A DNA stretch of 64,000 nucleotides, taken from Takifugu bimaculatus. Lineage: Eukaryota > Chordata > Actinopteri > Tetraodontiformes > Tetraodontidae. Position numbers and translations under genes: made by a program. Below the pieces are notes generated by a model. That model saw only the letters and a list, made by a program, of their open reading frames with translations, was not told the origin of the DNA and did no database searches. The stretch spans positions 7,932,154 through 7,996,153 of the forward strand of contig CP034992.1 of the NCBI GenBank assembly GCA_004026145.2. The letters are read 5' to 3'. How positions within the stretch are numbered: position 1 is the first letter of the stretch; each line of letters starts with the position of its first letter. This document shows positions 39,201 through 46,479 of the stretch, one piece after another.

Positions 39201-42200
39201 CCAGCTCCCGAAAATCGAAGCTTTGCACAGACGGACCACTGCTGCATGAATCATGGTGTCACGGTGACCACGAAAGCATTCAGAAACTCAAATCAAATCT
39301 TCCATCCATCCTCACACATTTCCTCTAAATATCCTGTAGATTGTACTTTTGGAGCTCTGTATGTAGATGAATATCTTTTGTTTGTCAAAGTTCAAACTTG
39401 TTTTAGATCCTAAAGCTTTTTTAATTTTTTTATTTATTTTTTTTATACACGGCATTGATCACCTACTCGATCCACCCCGCCTCTGCTCGTTTCCATTCCA
39501 ATCACAGCGCACGTGTACACAGCTGCAGCTCTGGTCCGCTCCGTCTCTGTGGCATCCCAAGCTCGCCCAAAACAATACTTACTATTTCTCCTTGTGCCGG
39601 ATGGCAGAGCGCAACAACACAATCTAGCACAGTGACGCATGCGGAGCAGAACCCTGAGTGTGGAAATACTGCGCAATTGCGCATCGTTTTATCTCCTCCT
39701 CCGTGCTGCACACTGGATGCAGCCGGTGTGTTTTGGCAGAGCACAGAGCAGACATGCAGCAAAACCGCTCCGCATCCGGTGCACTTTTGATTAGGGAACG
39801 GGACTGGAGACGTCAGGCTGCTCTGCAATTTGGTCCTTTGTTTCTGAGGGTTGCTGGTAGATCCAAGAGGGAAGTAAACAGAATACTGGTATTAAGTAGA
39901 AGGAAATATTCAAGTGAAACTTCCCCCGTCTTTACCCTACATGGGGAAATGTGCAGAAACTACCCCTATATTGGTGCTAAGACCACATATGCCCCCCTGG
40001 TGAAGTCCTCACCCTCCCTCAAACGTATGTGATGGGCATTAATTAATAAAAAAGCAATGCACACCCCTGTGATGTACATCTAGCATAGAAATGTACTTGT
40101 CCCCCCCACTCTCTTTGATCACCCGCTCTTTCCTCATCATGTTCCATGCTAATTTTGTTTCATGGCCATTTTGAAATCTTTCCACTGCAGCGTCACAGAG
40201 GTTTCTCCATAGTAAGGCAGGCTTAATGGAAGCTTAATTACGGTCTGGCCCCTTTCAGATTCTAATGTTGGACCTTTGAAGTAGTCTGGGGAGTAAAGAC
40301 GGATTAACCAGCAGCCCCTTGTTTTCATAAGCAACAAACAGTTTTTTCCACCCTCCTATAGCAGTAGTGCACGCTGGCTCAGAGCCAAGCTAAATTCTTC
40401 CTGTTGTTTCAAACTAAGATCTCTTAAGAATTTTCCACCCGGTGGTTGGAAATTAATTTTTCACAATTCCTTTCACATGCTCCGGAGGAATTTGTTGGCG
40501 CCCATATGTGTTTTTCAGTCCAGATTTCGAGTGCGTGTTTTTGGTGTTAGCATGTGCTGCTGCTATGGATGAGGATGAGAATGTCTCTCACTGGGGAGTT
40601 CTGGGGTGGATGTGTGTGTGTGTATGTGTGGGGTCAGCGATGGAGCTGCACACCCATGCTGTACCAGGCCCGTCAGGGAAGGGTCAGTACCTGGACTTGG
40701 CAGGAAAAGCCTATAAACCTTCCTTCATTGATTGGCTGCTTCTCTGTGTCTGTCTAACGTTATTTCTCTGCCCTTGAGCCACGCACTGCAATCGGAGCTC
40801 TGTGCGTGTACGTTTCTACACACGGTGTGTGTGTGTGTGTGTGTGTATGCCTTCCAAGGTGTGCGTGTGTACACTGCAGATTACATTAAGATCGATGTAT
40901 TTAAATGTGTCAAGGTTAGAGTAGACGTTGCCAAAATAGATGGATTTCATCGACTGAAGAAAATCAACTTCTCTTCTCTTGTCAGTATTTGTTCCTTTCT
41001 TTTTCTTAATCCTTTCTCCTTTGTCTTTGTTAACCTTTGAAGGAAATTGTCTAGTGGACATTTTTACCTTTTAGTTAGCAGATTAAAGATTATGTCCTAT
41101 TATGTGTTTCTTCTTCAAAAGGGAAACACTGTTTTGTGTAGGTTAAATCACATCTGCTACAGGTTTCCTAATTCTGTCCCACAGGCCCATTTGGTGCCCA
41201 CAGATGAGATCAGTGTGTACTACCGCTGCCAGCCTGAGGGGGACTACTTGAACTCTGTGGTCCAGGCTCACACTGACTTCATCATGGGCACCACCAAGGC
41301 TCCTCTGCTGCCCTTCCCTGTTCCCAAGAGAGCCAGTGTCATCATAGCAGAGAAGACTCAGGTATGATGGACCGACCGGGTTTTCCAGACATAATCATCC
41401 CATTCGGAGTGATAAGGACTCTTTAAAAATCAAGTTCTGGCGAAAATCTCTTTTTGTGATGATTTGAGTCATATCTGAGAGTTCAGTGATGCCTGTCTAC
41501 AAGTTTTGTTTTTCTACTCGGCAGCTGAAAAACTCCGACTTGGAGTTGACCATAGTAAAGGGATCCTCTGCTCAAGCTCCTCTCAACGGACCGGCGTGCG
41601 CCTACGTGAACCTGAGGCTCCACGTCAACAACAAAGAGACAGGTAGATCACGGGATGGATCTACTCAGTCAACAAACCTCTCAGATGGGATCTTTGCAGT
41701 CACAAATTTCTCTGTTTTTTAAATAAGTGGATTCGTGTCTGATGGTTTGTTCTTCAGAGGGAGTGGTGCTGTTGGAGAACCCCAGAGGGGACAACAGGCT
41801 GGACCTGCACAAGCTAAGGAAAATTAGCAGCAGCATCTTTGCTACGAACAACACTCAGCTCAAGTTCTTCAGTGGAGGAACCGGTGAGACCTGATTTTGG
41901 ATAACTGTCAAACCATTACAACTGTTAAAGGTGTCTTCTCATTGGTCCAGAGCGGTCCTGAATCTCTGTGTGATGTGTCCAAATGTGATAAAGTTAAAGA
42001 GTTTATGTGTCGTGTCATTGTAATAGAAGCAAATCTCAGTCGTGAGATGTCACCATGTTTTCCGCTTCCATTTTTTTGTTCATGTTTGCATTTTGACTGA
42101 AGAGTTGACCAACAAAATGGACCTCCTGGCTCTGAACGGGAAGACTTTGACAGTGACTCAAGGCTCTTCATCTCCTGGCCCTGCACCCACAACCAGCAGC

Positions 42201-42827
42201 CTCTTGTGTCCATATGTGAACTTGCTGCTCTGCAACGCACAACCATCTGGTGAGAAACATGTCATCTCCCAACAGTTCTGGAGATATTTTTCACACCACT
42301 TTCCTTGAGATTGAACATAATCTGCCCTGAGTTCTGCCATGTGCACAACTCCTTCATGTTCAACAGGAGAGCTGTTTTATTCTCAAGAGCCAAGTCTTTT
42401 ATCAGGTTCTCCTAAAGTTCCCTCAGCTGGTGAATGACCAGTGCAAACAAGCAGGTTGTTCTGTGTAAATCTGTAAAAACTGTCCGCATTTGTCCTCGTT
42501 CTGCAGAATGTCTAACTGGAGTGGCGGCAACTCTGCTGCTGGCCAACCCAGTGGGCCAGAATGGACTCGACTTCTCGGGCCTGCTCTCCGAGGCCTCCAA
42601 GGTGTTTGGACTACGTGGCAGACGACTCAAACTCTACCTGGACCAGGATCTCAGCCAGGGTAAGATGAATGGGGAGGAATATCAGCATATCTTTGCAGAT
42701 ATTTGTGGACTCTACCTACTATCTAACATCTCTTTGTGTTCCAGAGCTGCCTGCCGACTCCTCAGCAAGAACTCTAGACAGCAAAACGCTGTTTGTTAGA
42801 GTTCTTCCAACCACCGCTGATGCCTAA
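11832..42827 (+). CDS. iars1: Cytoplasmic isoleucyl-tRNA synthetase (whole gene)
   Basis: Thirty-three coding exons (listed individually) join with GT-AG introns and no frame break into 1,267 codons plus TAA, about the length of the vertebrate enzyme. It is a class Ia synthetase that activates isoleucine with ATP and loads tRNA-Ile in the cytosol, where the vertebrate enzyme is part of the multi-synthetase complex. Visible features: HYGH (HIGH) at 55-58, the CP1 editing domain with TTTPWT at 224-229 and GVVHQAPYFGADDY at 320-333, the WCG-class core around FDCWFESGSMP and DQTRGWFYT, KMSKR at 600-604, a helical anticodon-binding region at roughly 700-850, and the eukaryote-specific C-terminal extension ending in VLPTTADA. 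The start is the first ATG of exon 2 (CACCATGG). No key motif is lost, so the gene looks functional. The gene spans 31 kb, mostly intron. Confidence 0.97.
12489..12645 (+). CDS. iars1: iars1 exon 3, residues 40-92, HIGH motif
   Basis: Acceptor AATGAAG|G. Carries YTFYDGPPFATGLPHYGHIL, including the ATP-binding HYGH signature, and ends after GWDCHGLPV at GTG|GTAACA. Confidence 0.96.
12742..12861 (+). CDS. iars1: iars1 exon 4, residues 93-132
   Basis: Acceptor CGGCAG|GAG, donor GAG|GTAAAG, phase 0 at both ends. Encodes EYEIDKTLGIKGPEDVAKMG and the following helix. Confidence 0.96.
13025..13107 (+). CDS. iars1: iars1 exon 5, residues 133-160
   Basis: Acceptor TTCCTAG|TCC. Encodes SSVKRMGRWIDFKNDYKTLY; ends CTG|GTAGGA inside a Trp codon. 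Confidence 0.95.
13542..13659 (+). CDS. iars1: iars1 exon 6, residues 160-199
   Basis: Acceptor TTTAAAG|G completes Trp160. Encodes VFKQLYDKGLVYRGVKVMPF up to NYK, leading into the CP1 insertion; donor AAG|GTTGGA. Confidence 0.95.
13750..13897 (+). CDS. iars1: iars1 exon 7, residues 200-249, editing Thr-rich motif
   Basis: Acceptor CTTCAG|GAT. Contains AWTTTPWTLPSNLALCV; the Thr-rich peptide lines the CP1 editing pocket that hydrolyses Val-tRNA-Ile. Ends AAAG|GTGACA. Confidence 0.95.
14796..14812 (+). promoter_or_regulatory. CTCF-like motif in iars1 intron 7
   Basis: CCAGCAGGGGGC at 14797-14808 fits the CTCF core CCASYAGRKGGC at every position and is embedded in TCCAGCAGGGGGCACTG. The 2.1-kb intron 7 (13898-16002) holds no other feature I can name. 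Confidence 0.5.
16003..16090 (+). CDS. iars1: iars1 exon 8, residues 249-278
   Basis: Acceptor TGTCCAG|AT completes Asp249. Encodes NSTEKTYIMMEARLGALFKS; ends GACAG|GTAAGT. Confidence 0.94.
16286..16452. mobile_element. Small hAT-like MITE in iars1 intron 8
   Basis: The left terminus GGTGTCCAAACCGGGTCCTGGAG is answered about 140 bp on by GGACTGGATTTGGACA, its imperfect inverted complement. An inner pair, TTTCTGTCCTACCAGG (from about 16329) and ACCTGGTAGGACAGAAC (16394-16410), is almost perfect. The whole 167 bp can fold on itself and contains no frame. Target-site duplications are not clear. From memory, palindromic repeats with tCCtGGaG termini are frequent in fish genomes. Confidence 0.6.
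16525..16585 (+). CDS. iars1: iars1 exon 9, residues 278-298
   Basis: Acceptor TAATTAG|A completes Arg278. Encodes FPGKMLKGKKYKPLFQYFSK; donor AAG|GTTTGT. Confidence 0.94.
16961..17056 (+). CDS. iars1: iars1 exon 10, residues 299-330
   Basis: Acceptor CATTCAG|TGC. Encodes VTDNYVKEEEGTGVVHQAPY within the editing domain; donor GCT|GTGAGT. Confidence 0.96.
18361..18483 (+). CDS. iars1: iars1 exon 11, residues 331-371
   Basis: Acceptor TGTGCAG|GAT. Begins DDYRV, the editing-site Asp region, and encodes CPVDASGCFTSEVTDFAGQY; donor AAA|GTGAGT. The next intron (18484-21849) hosts the intermediate-filament gene. Confidence 0.96.
19065..20201 (+). CDS. Intermediate-filament protein, intronless, nested in iars1 intron 11
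   Basis: One uninterrupted 378-codon frame. The head (1-60) is Ser/Arg-rich. The rod (about 61-369) opens with the helix-initiation motif LNAKFAGYIEKVQALEQKN (68-86), has the conserved WYKSKF (251-256) and closes with the helix-termination motif TYRKLLEGEE (360-369); heptads look intact throughout. The tail is only nine residues. Rod length (about 309) fits cytoplasmic vertebrate filaments, not lamins. The sequence looks type III/IV-like (vimentin, internexin, neurofilament) but I cannot name the orthologue. I use the ATG at 19065: the frame extends 24 nt upstream but without an ATG. TTTTTCAACAG ends 3 nt before this ATG and resembles a splice acceptor, so a separate 5' UTR exon is possible. 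Absence of introns suggests an old retrocopy; an intact frame suggests it is or was functional. Confidence 0.9.
   Translation: MRAASYAQKSTHVGSSAGRVRVQSPSPCRCRGSSSDSRGRPGYRSVAVELDTEVHQQHGDEKEEMQELNAKFAGYIEKVQALEQKNAALQAELTALQNRYKGGPTGIGVEYELRFKELRELIEKLTDEKGAADIERGYMEEEVEVWRLKLDEELALKEEAEMILREFLRDVDNATLQKAELEKRIEQLVAEIEFLKKLHDEEVADLSRQIEESKLTAELDSDRPDLAAYLRNMRAEVEAAAERNVQEAERWYKSKFDTLKEHAGKHEEKMKTMKDEITSFRNQITDLQNQIEGLRAHNAALEQQLEDMELSHMDKVGRLQDVIAQLEAELCETKLEMTKYLQDYQELLHIKLRLDAEIATYRKLLEGEEHRLGISKDV
20796..20801 (+). terminator. Polyadenylation signal of the nested filament gene
   Basis: AATAAA about 595 nt after the filament-gene stop, followed by GGCTGTGTTGCTTGGTTGT as a GT-rich downstream element. 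It could also cause premature polyadenylation of iars1 pre-mRNA, since both genes share a strand. Confidence 0.5.
21850..21941 (+). CDS. iars1: iars1 exon 12, residues 372-402
   Basis: Acceptor TCTATAG|GAT. Encodes DADKNIIKWLKENGRLVNAS then HSYPFCW; ends GGAG|GTGAGA, splitting Arg402. Confidence 0.95.
22420..22518 (+). CDS. iars1: iars1 exon 13, residues 402-435
   Basis: Acceptor GTTCAG|G. Encodes SDTPLIYKAVPSWFVRVEHM, where CP1 rejoins the catalytic core; donor CTG|GTAAGT. Confidence 0.96.
22519..24960. other. iars1 intron 13, first 2.4 kb, nothing recognised
   Basis: AT-rich intronic sequence with short unlinked frames only. The rest of the intron contains the palindromic repeat at 24965-25140. 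Confidence 0.6.
24965..25140. mobile_element. Palindromic interspersed repeat in iars1 intron 13
   Basis: GTTTGAAGACGTTTCACCTC near 25062-25082 and its imperfect complement GATGAGAGGGG plus CTTTCTTCAAAC (25113-25137) surround TTACAACTGAAGAAGCG, giving a hairpin of about 75 nt. ATCCAGGGCAACTGGACTGA sits just upstream. From memory this combination (GAAGACGTTTCACCTC with CTTCTTCAG) is widespread in teleost genomes, perhaps from Penelope-like or related elements. No coding capacity. Confidence 0.5.
25579..25705 (+). CDS. iars1: iars1 exon 14, residues 435-477
   Basis: Acceptor TCTGCAG|G. Encodes RFGNWLRDARDWAISRNRYW then GTPIPLWVSDDFEE, the second half of the adenylate site; donor GAG|GTCAGA. 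Confidence 0.97.
25706..27160. other. iars1 intron 14 before its GT tract
   Basis: Intronic sequence with one identifiable insert, the SINE fragment at 26430-26545. Nothing else recognised. Confidence 0.6.
26430..26545 (-). mobile_element. Truncated SINE fragment in iars1 intron 14
   Basis: Same body as the SINE at 7940-8190: GGGGAGGGTGCTGGAGTCTA, CAGCTGCAGGTGGGG, then TTTGCTCAAGGGTACTTCAG and CAGTGCTTTGAAG in the same order and spacing class. The tRNA-like head is missing, so it is a dead fragment. Confidence 0.55.
27161..27233 (+). repeat. (GT)n tract beside the exon 15 acceptor
   Basis: A pure GT dinucleotide run of 73 nt ends 10 nt before the exon (acceptor CGCACATTAG|G). It occupies the place normally taken by the polypyrimidine tract, so UG repeats lie directly at the 3' splice site of iars1 exon 15. 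Confidence 0.95.
27244..27317 (+). CDS. iars1: iars1 exon 15, residues 478-502
   Basis: Short 74-nt exon encoding VVCIGSVADLEELTGVKVTD then LHRE. Acceptor lacks a classical polypyrimidine tract (see GT run); donor AGAG|GTGAGT. Both flanks keep the frame. Confidence 0.94.
27318..29339. other. iars1 intron 15, nothing recognised
   Basis: Two kb with frames of 60-112 codons that overlap and match no family. No repeat or RNA gene identified. Confidence 0.6.
29340..29534 (+). CDS. iars1: iars1 exon 16, residues 502-567
   Basis: Largest coding exon. Encodes SIDSLTIPSRCGKGVLRRVS, the core FDCWFESGSMPYAQVHYPFE and FPADFIAEGIDQTRGW; donor ATG|GTAAAA splits Trp567. Confidence 0.97.
29752..29838 (+). 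CDS. iars1: iars1 exon 17, residues 567-596
   Basis: Acceptor GACGTAG|G. Encodes FYTLLVLSTALFGKPPFKNV then IVNGLVLA; donor CAAG|GTGAAT. Confidence 0.96.
30264..30347 (+). CDS. iars1: iars1 exon 18, residues 596-624, KMSKR motif
   Basis: Acceptor TCCTGCAG|C. Encodes SDGQKMSKRKKNYPDP; KMSKR at 600-604 is the flexible ATP loop of class I synthetases. Donor TCAG|GTCAGA. Confidence 0.97.
31472..31616 (+). CDS. iars1: iars1 exon 19, residues 624-672
   Basis: Acceptor CTCTGTAG|G. Encodes LYLINSPVVRAENLRFKEEG and FLPWYNAYRFLVQNVQRLQK, the start of the helical domain; donor AAG|GTACAT. Confidence 0.96.
31774..31894 (+). CDS. iars1: iars1 exon 20, residues 673-713
   Basis: Acceptor TGATGTAG|GAA. Encodes EEDIQFLYNENTAKQSDNIM then the helix WIQSFTQSLIQFFKEEMD; donor ACG|GTGAGA. 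Confidence 0.95.
32432..32523 (+). CDS. iars1: iars1 exon 21, residues 713-743
   Basis: Acceptor CTTGCAG|CT. Encodes YRLYTVVPRLVKFVDMLTNW and YVRTNRRRLK, the anticodon-binding signature region; donor AAG|GTGGGG. Confidence 0.96.
32811..32888 (+). CDS. iars1: iars1 exon 22, residues 744-769
   Basis: Acceptor TTTGTAG|GGA. Encodes GESGTEDCLWALETLFSVLF plus SMCRLM; donor ATG|GTGAGT lies just before another GT tract (32899-32922). Confidence 0.94.
32899..32922 (+). repeat. (GT)n microsatellite 10 nt after the exon 22 donor
   Basis: Twelve GT units directly downstream of the 5' splice site; each GT is a potential weak decoy donor. Confidence 0.9.
33379..33500 (+). CDS. iars1: iars1 exon 23, residues 770-810
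   Basis: Acceptor CTCCTCAG|GCT. Encodes APFTPFITEIMYQNLRHLID then SIHYLMLPQV; donor TAAG|GTGGGA splits Arg810. Confidence 0.95.
34738..34840 (+). CDS. iars1: iars1 exon 24, residues 810-844
   Basis: Acceptor TTTTCAG|G. Encodes ESLIDKRIENAVSQMQSVIE and LGRVIRDRKTMPIK; donor AAG|GTAAGT. Confidence 0.96.
34942..35025 (+). CDS. iars1: iars1 exon 25, residues 845-872
   Basis: Acceptor TTTTCAG|TAC. Encodes YPLKEVVVIHQDPEALKDIQ then SLQKYILE; donor GAA|GTAAGT. Confidence 0.95.
35026..36787. other. iars1 intron 25, nothing recognised
   Basis: 1.8 kb of AT-rich intron without a supported gene, RNA or repeat. Confidence 0.6.
36788..36962 (+). CDS. iars1: iars1 exon 26, residues 873-931
   Basis: Acceptor TTTCCAG|GAA. 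Encodes ELNVRQLTLSTDKDKYGIRL, then HMVLGKRLKGAFKAV and LTSEQLEVFQKT; donor ACAG|GTATTT. Confidence 0.96.
38093..38205 (+). CDS. iars1: iars1 exon 27, residues 931-968
   Basis: Acceptor AATTTCAG|GA. Encodes CIVVDGHELHEEDLRLMYAF then the AQYEAHSDSQ end; donor CAG|GTATGC. Confidence 0.95.
38874..38969 (+). CDS. iars1: iars1 exon 28, residues 969-1000
   Basis: Acceptor TCCTTTAG|GTG. Encodes VLVLLDVSPDQSMVDEGVAR and EVINRIQKLRKK, a block strongly conserved among IleRS; donor AAG|GTGGGG. Confidence 0.96.
39075..40140. mobile_element. Possible degraded DNA transposon in iars1 intron 28
   Basis: The segment opens CAGCGACGTACTGAGGGCGG, then C9 and G8 runs facing each other around CATCTGCATAGCTTA (about 39114-39146). 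A CAGnGGCGTA start with C/G runs resembles a hAT terminus. The interior (about 39480-39800) is much richer in CpG than the rest of the intron. I could not place a matching right terminus, and the frames inside look non-coding, so both identity and right boundary are uncertain. Confidence 0.3.
40825..40847 (+). repeat. (GT)n microsatellite in intron 28
   Basis: Short GT tract of about 23 nt, preceded at 40613-40630 by an interrupted GT run. Confidence 0.85.
41185..41361 (+). CDS. iars1: iars1 exon 29, residues 1001-1059
   Basis: Acceptor TCCCACAG|GCC. Encodes AHLVPTDEISVYYRCQPEGD, then TKAPLLPFPVPKRASV; this begins the C-terminal extension. Donor CAG|GTATGA. Confidence 0.95.
41525..41642 (+). 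CDS. iars1: iars1 exon 30, residues 1060-1099
   Basis: Acceptor CTCGGCAG|CTG. Encodes LKNSDLELTIVKGSSAQAPL and NGPACAYVNLRLHV, a first ubiquitin-like repeat unit; donor ACAG|GTAGAT. Confidence 0.94.
41758..41883 (+). CDS. iars1: iars1 exon 31, residues 1099-1141
   Basis: Acceptor TTCTTCAG|AG. Encodes GVVLLENPRGDNRLDLHKLR; ends ACCG|GTGAGA. Confidence 0.94.
42103..42249 (+). CDS. iars1: iars1 exon 32, residues 1141-1190
   Basis: Acceptor GACTGAAG|AG, with a long T-rich stretch a little upstream. Encodes LTNKMDLLALNGKTLTVTQG and SLLCPYVNLLLCNAQPS; donor TCTG|GTGAGA. Confidence 0.93.
42507..42659 (+). CDS. iars1: iars1 exon 33, residues 1190-1241
   Basis: Acceptor TTCTGCAG|AA. Encodes ECLTGVAATLLLANPVGQNG, then KVFGLRGRRLKLYLDQDL; it parallels the exon 30-31 unit, as expected for the repeated C-terminal domain. 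Donor CAGG|GTAAGA. Confidence 0.95.
42745..42827 (+). CDS. iars1: iars1 exon 34, residues 1241-1267 and stop
   Basis: Acceptor GTTCCAG|AG. Encodes ELPADSSARTLDSKTLFVRV then LPTTADA and TAA, closely matching the vertebrate C-terminus. Confidence 0.95.
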
Positions 42828-42877
42828 GTGCAGGATTGTGCAAGATAACATCCGTCTTATGGGATCACAGCTTTTTT

Positions 42878-42883
42878 AATAAA
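42878..42883 (+). terminator. iars1: iars1 polyadenylation signal
   Basis: AATAAA 51 nt after the stop, giving a very short 3' UTR. The C19(AC)11 tract follows about 50 nt on. Confidence 0.8.
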
Positions 42884-42931
42884 AAAAACCCAACAGTTTA
42901 GATAAAGCATCTGTAAACCTTGCTGTTACCA

Positions 42932-42933
42932 CC

Positions 42934-42964
<31 letters not shown>

Positions 42965-42972
42965 ACACACAC
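42932..42972 (+). repeat. C19 homopolymer joined to (AC)11
   Basis: Nineteen C (42932-42950) run directly into eleven AC units just downstream of the iars1 polyadenylation signal. Such tracts are prone to length error in assemblies. Confidence 0.95.
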
Positions 42973-45900
42973 CAGTTGCATTTATAATCTCATTTCAGGA
43001 ACAATGGTGGCACCTTTATAAAGGTCCAGTTTTTCTGTTGCATGATCGAATCAACTAAACCTCTTTCTCCTGTTGCACAGCTTTTTTTTTTATTCTGGAC
43101 AAAGTTGATTTACCTAATTCCTTTACTTAAGAATCCCTTAAGTTAGCCACGTGTGACAGCTGAAACGCCCCTCTTCTGAATGATTTGACTGGAAGATCAA
43201 CTCAACTTCGAGAAATAAATAGTTCTTTATGTGACTGTTACCCTTTTCAGCCTCATTGCTGTTACTTTTTTGGGGGTTAGGGGGCTGTCTGGGAACTGTC
43301 TCATCTGTCCTGTCAGTAATAACAGTGTGTGTCATTATGGTAATAATTGTGTCAGTCACTCATCTAAGGTGAGCTTTGTCCAGGGTAATTATTGCTGCAG
43401 TAAATGATTGGGAAACCAATTTAGCCTATTGTGCTAACTCAGTGTTCAATTTAACACATGATTTTCTTTATTGCAATGGGAATCTTTGGACTTTGTATGT
43501 AAGACGGAAAATGGATTCTCGGGCTGCTTGTGCCTTCTGGACACAATAGTTCTCTAATAAAAACAGGAAGAAGGAAAAAAAACAGCTTTACGAATCAGCA
43601 TGTGTGCTACTTAGTGCTTACTCAACCAGTGCGAAGAGGAGGGTTATGGTTGCATGTGTTTGGGGGTGGGGATGCATTAGGCAGACATTTTTGTTTCAAA
43701 AAATTGGGCTCGAACAGCTTTTTTTGCCTCATAGGTTCAAACTGTGCTTCCAATAGAAGTCGGAAAGGATGTGTGATTAAACGGCAAAGGGACATTTACC
43801 CTGTAAATATTTACCAATGTCTTCACACTGCCTCTCAACTTTATCGTTTTAATCATCCCGGGGTGTTACAGCATTGTTAAACATGGCACCTGCAGCTACC
43901 GATCAGAAAGAACAGAAACTGTCCCCAGAGTTTGTTTATCCTGACTTAATTGAACAGTAACTTGCATGACCTTGAGGTTTGACTTTACTGCTGATGCGGC
44001 TGGAAGTTTTGCTGACTGGACTATTCAGCAGGTATTTATTGGCTCCTGATGTGCACAGGCGTGGTGTTAATGTGTTTCCGTGAAGCCTGGTCTGCAGCCA
44101 ATACAGTGACACTTCCCATGTTTGTGTGTGTACGTGTGTGCGGGCGTGCGCATAGAATAATGAAGTCAGGAGGGAGGAAATTCGTATTGGCAGTCTAAGT
44201 AGCTCTTGGTTGAAGGATACTACAGTTTTGCTGGGTAACACCTCCTCCGATTGATTTCCAGCATGATTACATTCAGAATATTAAGCACTCTGCACCGAGC
44301 ATGCTTCAGAATTCCTTTCTGCGTCATCCTGTGTGTCCCAGCTTTAGACTTCATGGCATCTCGGGGACCCTCGTGCCTCCTCGGCAAAAGGCGAGATGGA
44401 GGGAGCGAGAAGGGAAATGTTCAGACTTTGAGTCATTTCGCCAAGACCCATTAAAGTCTGAACACGCTCTCAGCTAAAATTAGGGGGCTTAGATTTCTCA
44501 AAATTAAGAGGCTTGACACAAATACCATCATTTCCCATTGGTTGATTGTGAAGTAAAAGTTGTGTTTAGTCATTCCAACGCCTGAGATGTGAGTTCTGGG
44601 ACTGTAAGGTACTTCAAGCAGTCTCTGTAATCAGTGTCACTTCGGCGTGATTGTTCTGTCCTCCCCCTGCTCCGAGAGGAGCAGCTGCTTTACGCATTAA
44701 ACCTTAAATACTGCTCTCTCTCTCATCCTACTGAATCCATCCCATCTGCTCCTGGAGCTCCTTTGGGTCCCTGCACACCCCCAACGCAGGTGAGGTAACG
44801 GGTCAGAGGCCCCCTCTGCCGACAGACGTCCCAGCAGCGAGGGTGATGTGAACATGACCTCTGTCATATAATCTAATAATGGACAACACAAGTTTTGCCC
44901 CGCTGCAGAGCGTTGTTTCCGGGGATAGAAGCCACTAAAGGTTATTTCCAGCACACCCACCATGGCGACATGTGCGCTGTGTAATGGAAAAATCTAAATC
45001 TCTGCCAGAAAATCAATTTTCAGCACACTGCGTGTCGCCCAATGGAGAACGGCTGCTGAAAACACGACCAGAAAACAAGCCGGTACAGCTTGTAAGAGGA
45101 AGAAGAGGAAGGTGGGGGGCGAATACCTGTAACTGTGTGTGATCGTGTTAGCTCAGGGATGAAATTAACCTAAAATCCAACACCGTGCAAGTGTACCGCA
45201 GTATTAAGCGGAACGCTTTGATAGGCTGTCACTGAATATAGGAAGATATTCTTCCCACTCTATTTTCTGCACTTAGGCAGCCACACAATGGATGCTGCGT
45301 TCAAGACCTCAAATATTAAAAAGTCTGATCTACCTCTGACAGGCTGAGTGTCTATCTGATCGCTCAGGCATTTTACATGTTGCAGAGAGGAAGTTGGATG
45401 CCACAAGCCCAGTTTCCTTCTTATTTCATCAAGCGCTGCCACCTCTTTTCTAACCACTCTCCTGTAAGCTGTCTGATTTATGGGAGCAGTCTCTGGCTGC
45501 TGTTATTCATCTGTCATTTTCAGCACTGCACTGTTTTTACAACCCACCACCAACCCTTCACCTTCACCCGGATGCCGGACCATCCTCAATCACGTCCTTA
45601 GATCGGAAATCCCATCAAGTTGTCAAACGCCATTCCTCATCCTCTCCACGCCAACACCGCTGCATCCGTCCAGGCTCCTGGGGGAATTCTCCAGCTCCGA
45701 ACCATCACTGACTTCAAAATCAATTCTGATTTACAACATCATGTGTTCTCCATTATGCCATTTGTTTTTTTAGTATTTTATCCTTTTTTATATATTTCTC
45801 CTGTAATTGGCTACAATATTTTGTCTTTAAATAAATAAATGATAAGACCTTGTGTTGTTTGTTTTGCATTCGTGTAAAACTGTGCAGCTAAATGCTAAAC

Positions 45901-46330
45901 TGTAGTTTTTGTTTGTAATTTGAAACCACAGACTTCTTCTGGCAGTGACATTTGTAAACATTAGTGGCCACGATGTTTTCATGAAAGTGATACAATAGTT
46001 TATTCATTGGTGAGGAAGAGAAATACTGTTGTGGATGTAAACCTTTCTTCCTTTTGGCGAGGATGCAGCTTATCTTGTTAGCTAGCCTGGTCAGTTTGCT
46101 GACTAGCCTGGTTACGCATTTAAATTACAACAAAAATAAAACTTGAGTTTTTGTGCTCAACACAGTAATCAACAATAACCGCTAATAAACTACAATTAAA
46201 GCTCATATGAATGTATTTGAATCTGAAATTGGTGGATGAAAACCACAGTTGTAAAGGTCTGAGTTTAAAAAAATATGGTTGACTCCTTGATGTGATTAGG
46301 CTAACTATACTCCAACAACAACAACATAAT
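42973..46330. other. Gene-free stretch downstream of iars1
   Basis: Frames up to 116 codons occur on both strands but overlap, lack linked splice sites and resemble no family. An AAATAAATAAATG run at about 45829-45841 has the form of a polyadenylation signal without an associated gene. Confidence 0.5.
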
Positions 46331-46335
46331 AATAA

Positions 46336-46371
46336 TAAGCGATCCGACCCCGGATAAGCGGCGGAAGATGG

Positions 46372-46444
<73 letters not shown>

Positions 46445-46450
46445 TAATAA
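46336..46450. repeat. Repeat end followed by (AAT)n microsatellite
   Basis: GACCCCGGATAAGCGGCGGAAGATGGAT (46347-46374) is, from memory, the 3' end of a common fish interspersed repeat. Its terminal GATGGAT has been replaced by an AAT array of about 75 nt (46372-46450). The poly-Tyr and poly-Leu/Ile frames on the minus strand are artefacts of this array. Confidence 0.7.
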
Positions 46451-46479
46451 ATCACTGCTAAGTGGCTTGTGAAACATAA

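Noticed and set aside
39455..39828. Pairs of 108-124-codon frames on both strands
   Set aside because: They overlap in a CpG-rich insert with few stops; the Cys-rich products match no family.
11832..42827. SNORA-type snoRNA expected in an iars1 intron
   Set aside because: Human IARS1 hosts a box H/ACA snoRNA as I recall, but I could not identify a hairpin-hinge-hairpin-tail with ANANNA and ACA boxes by eye in any intron here.
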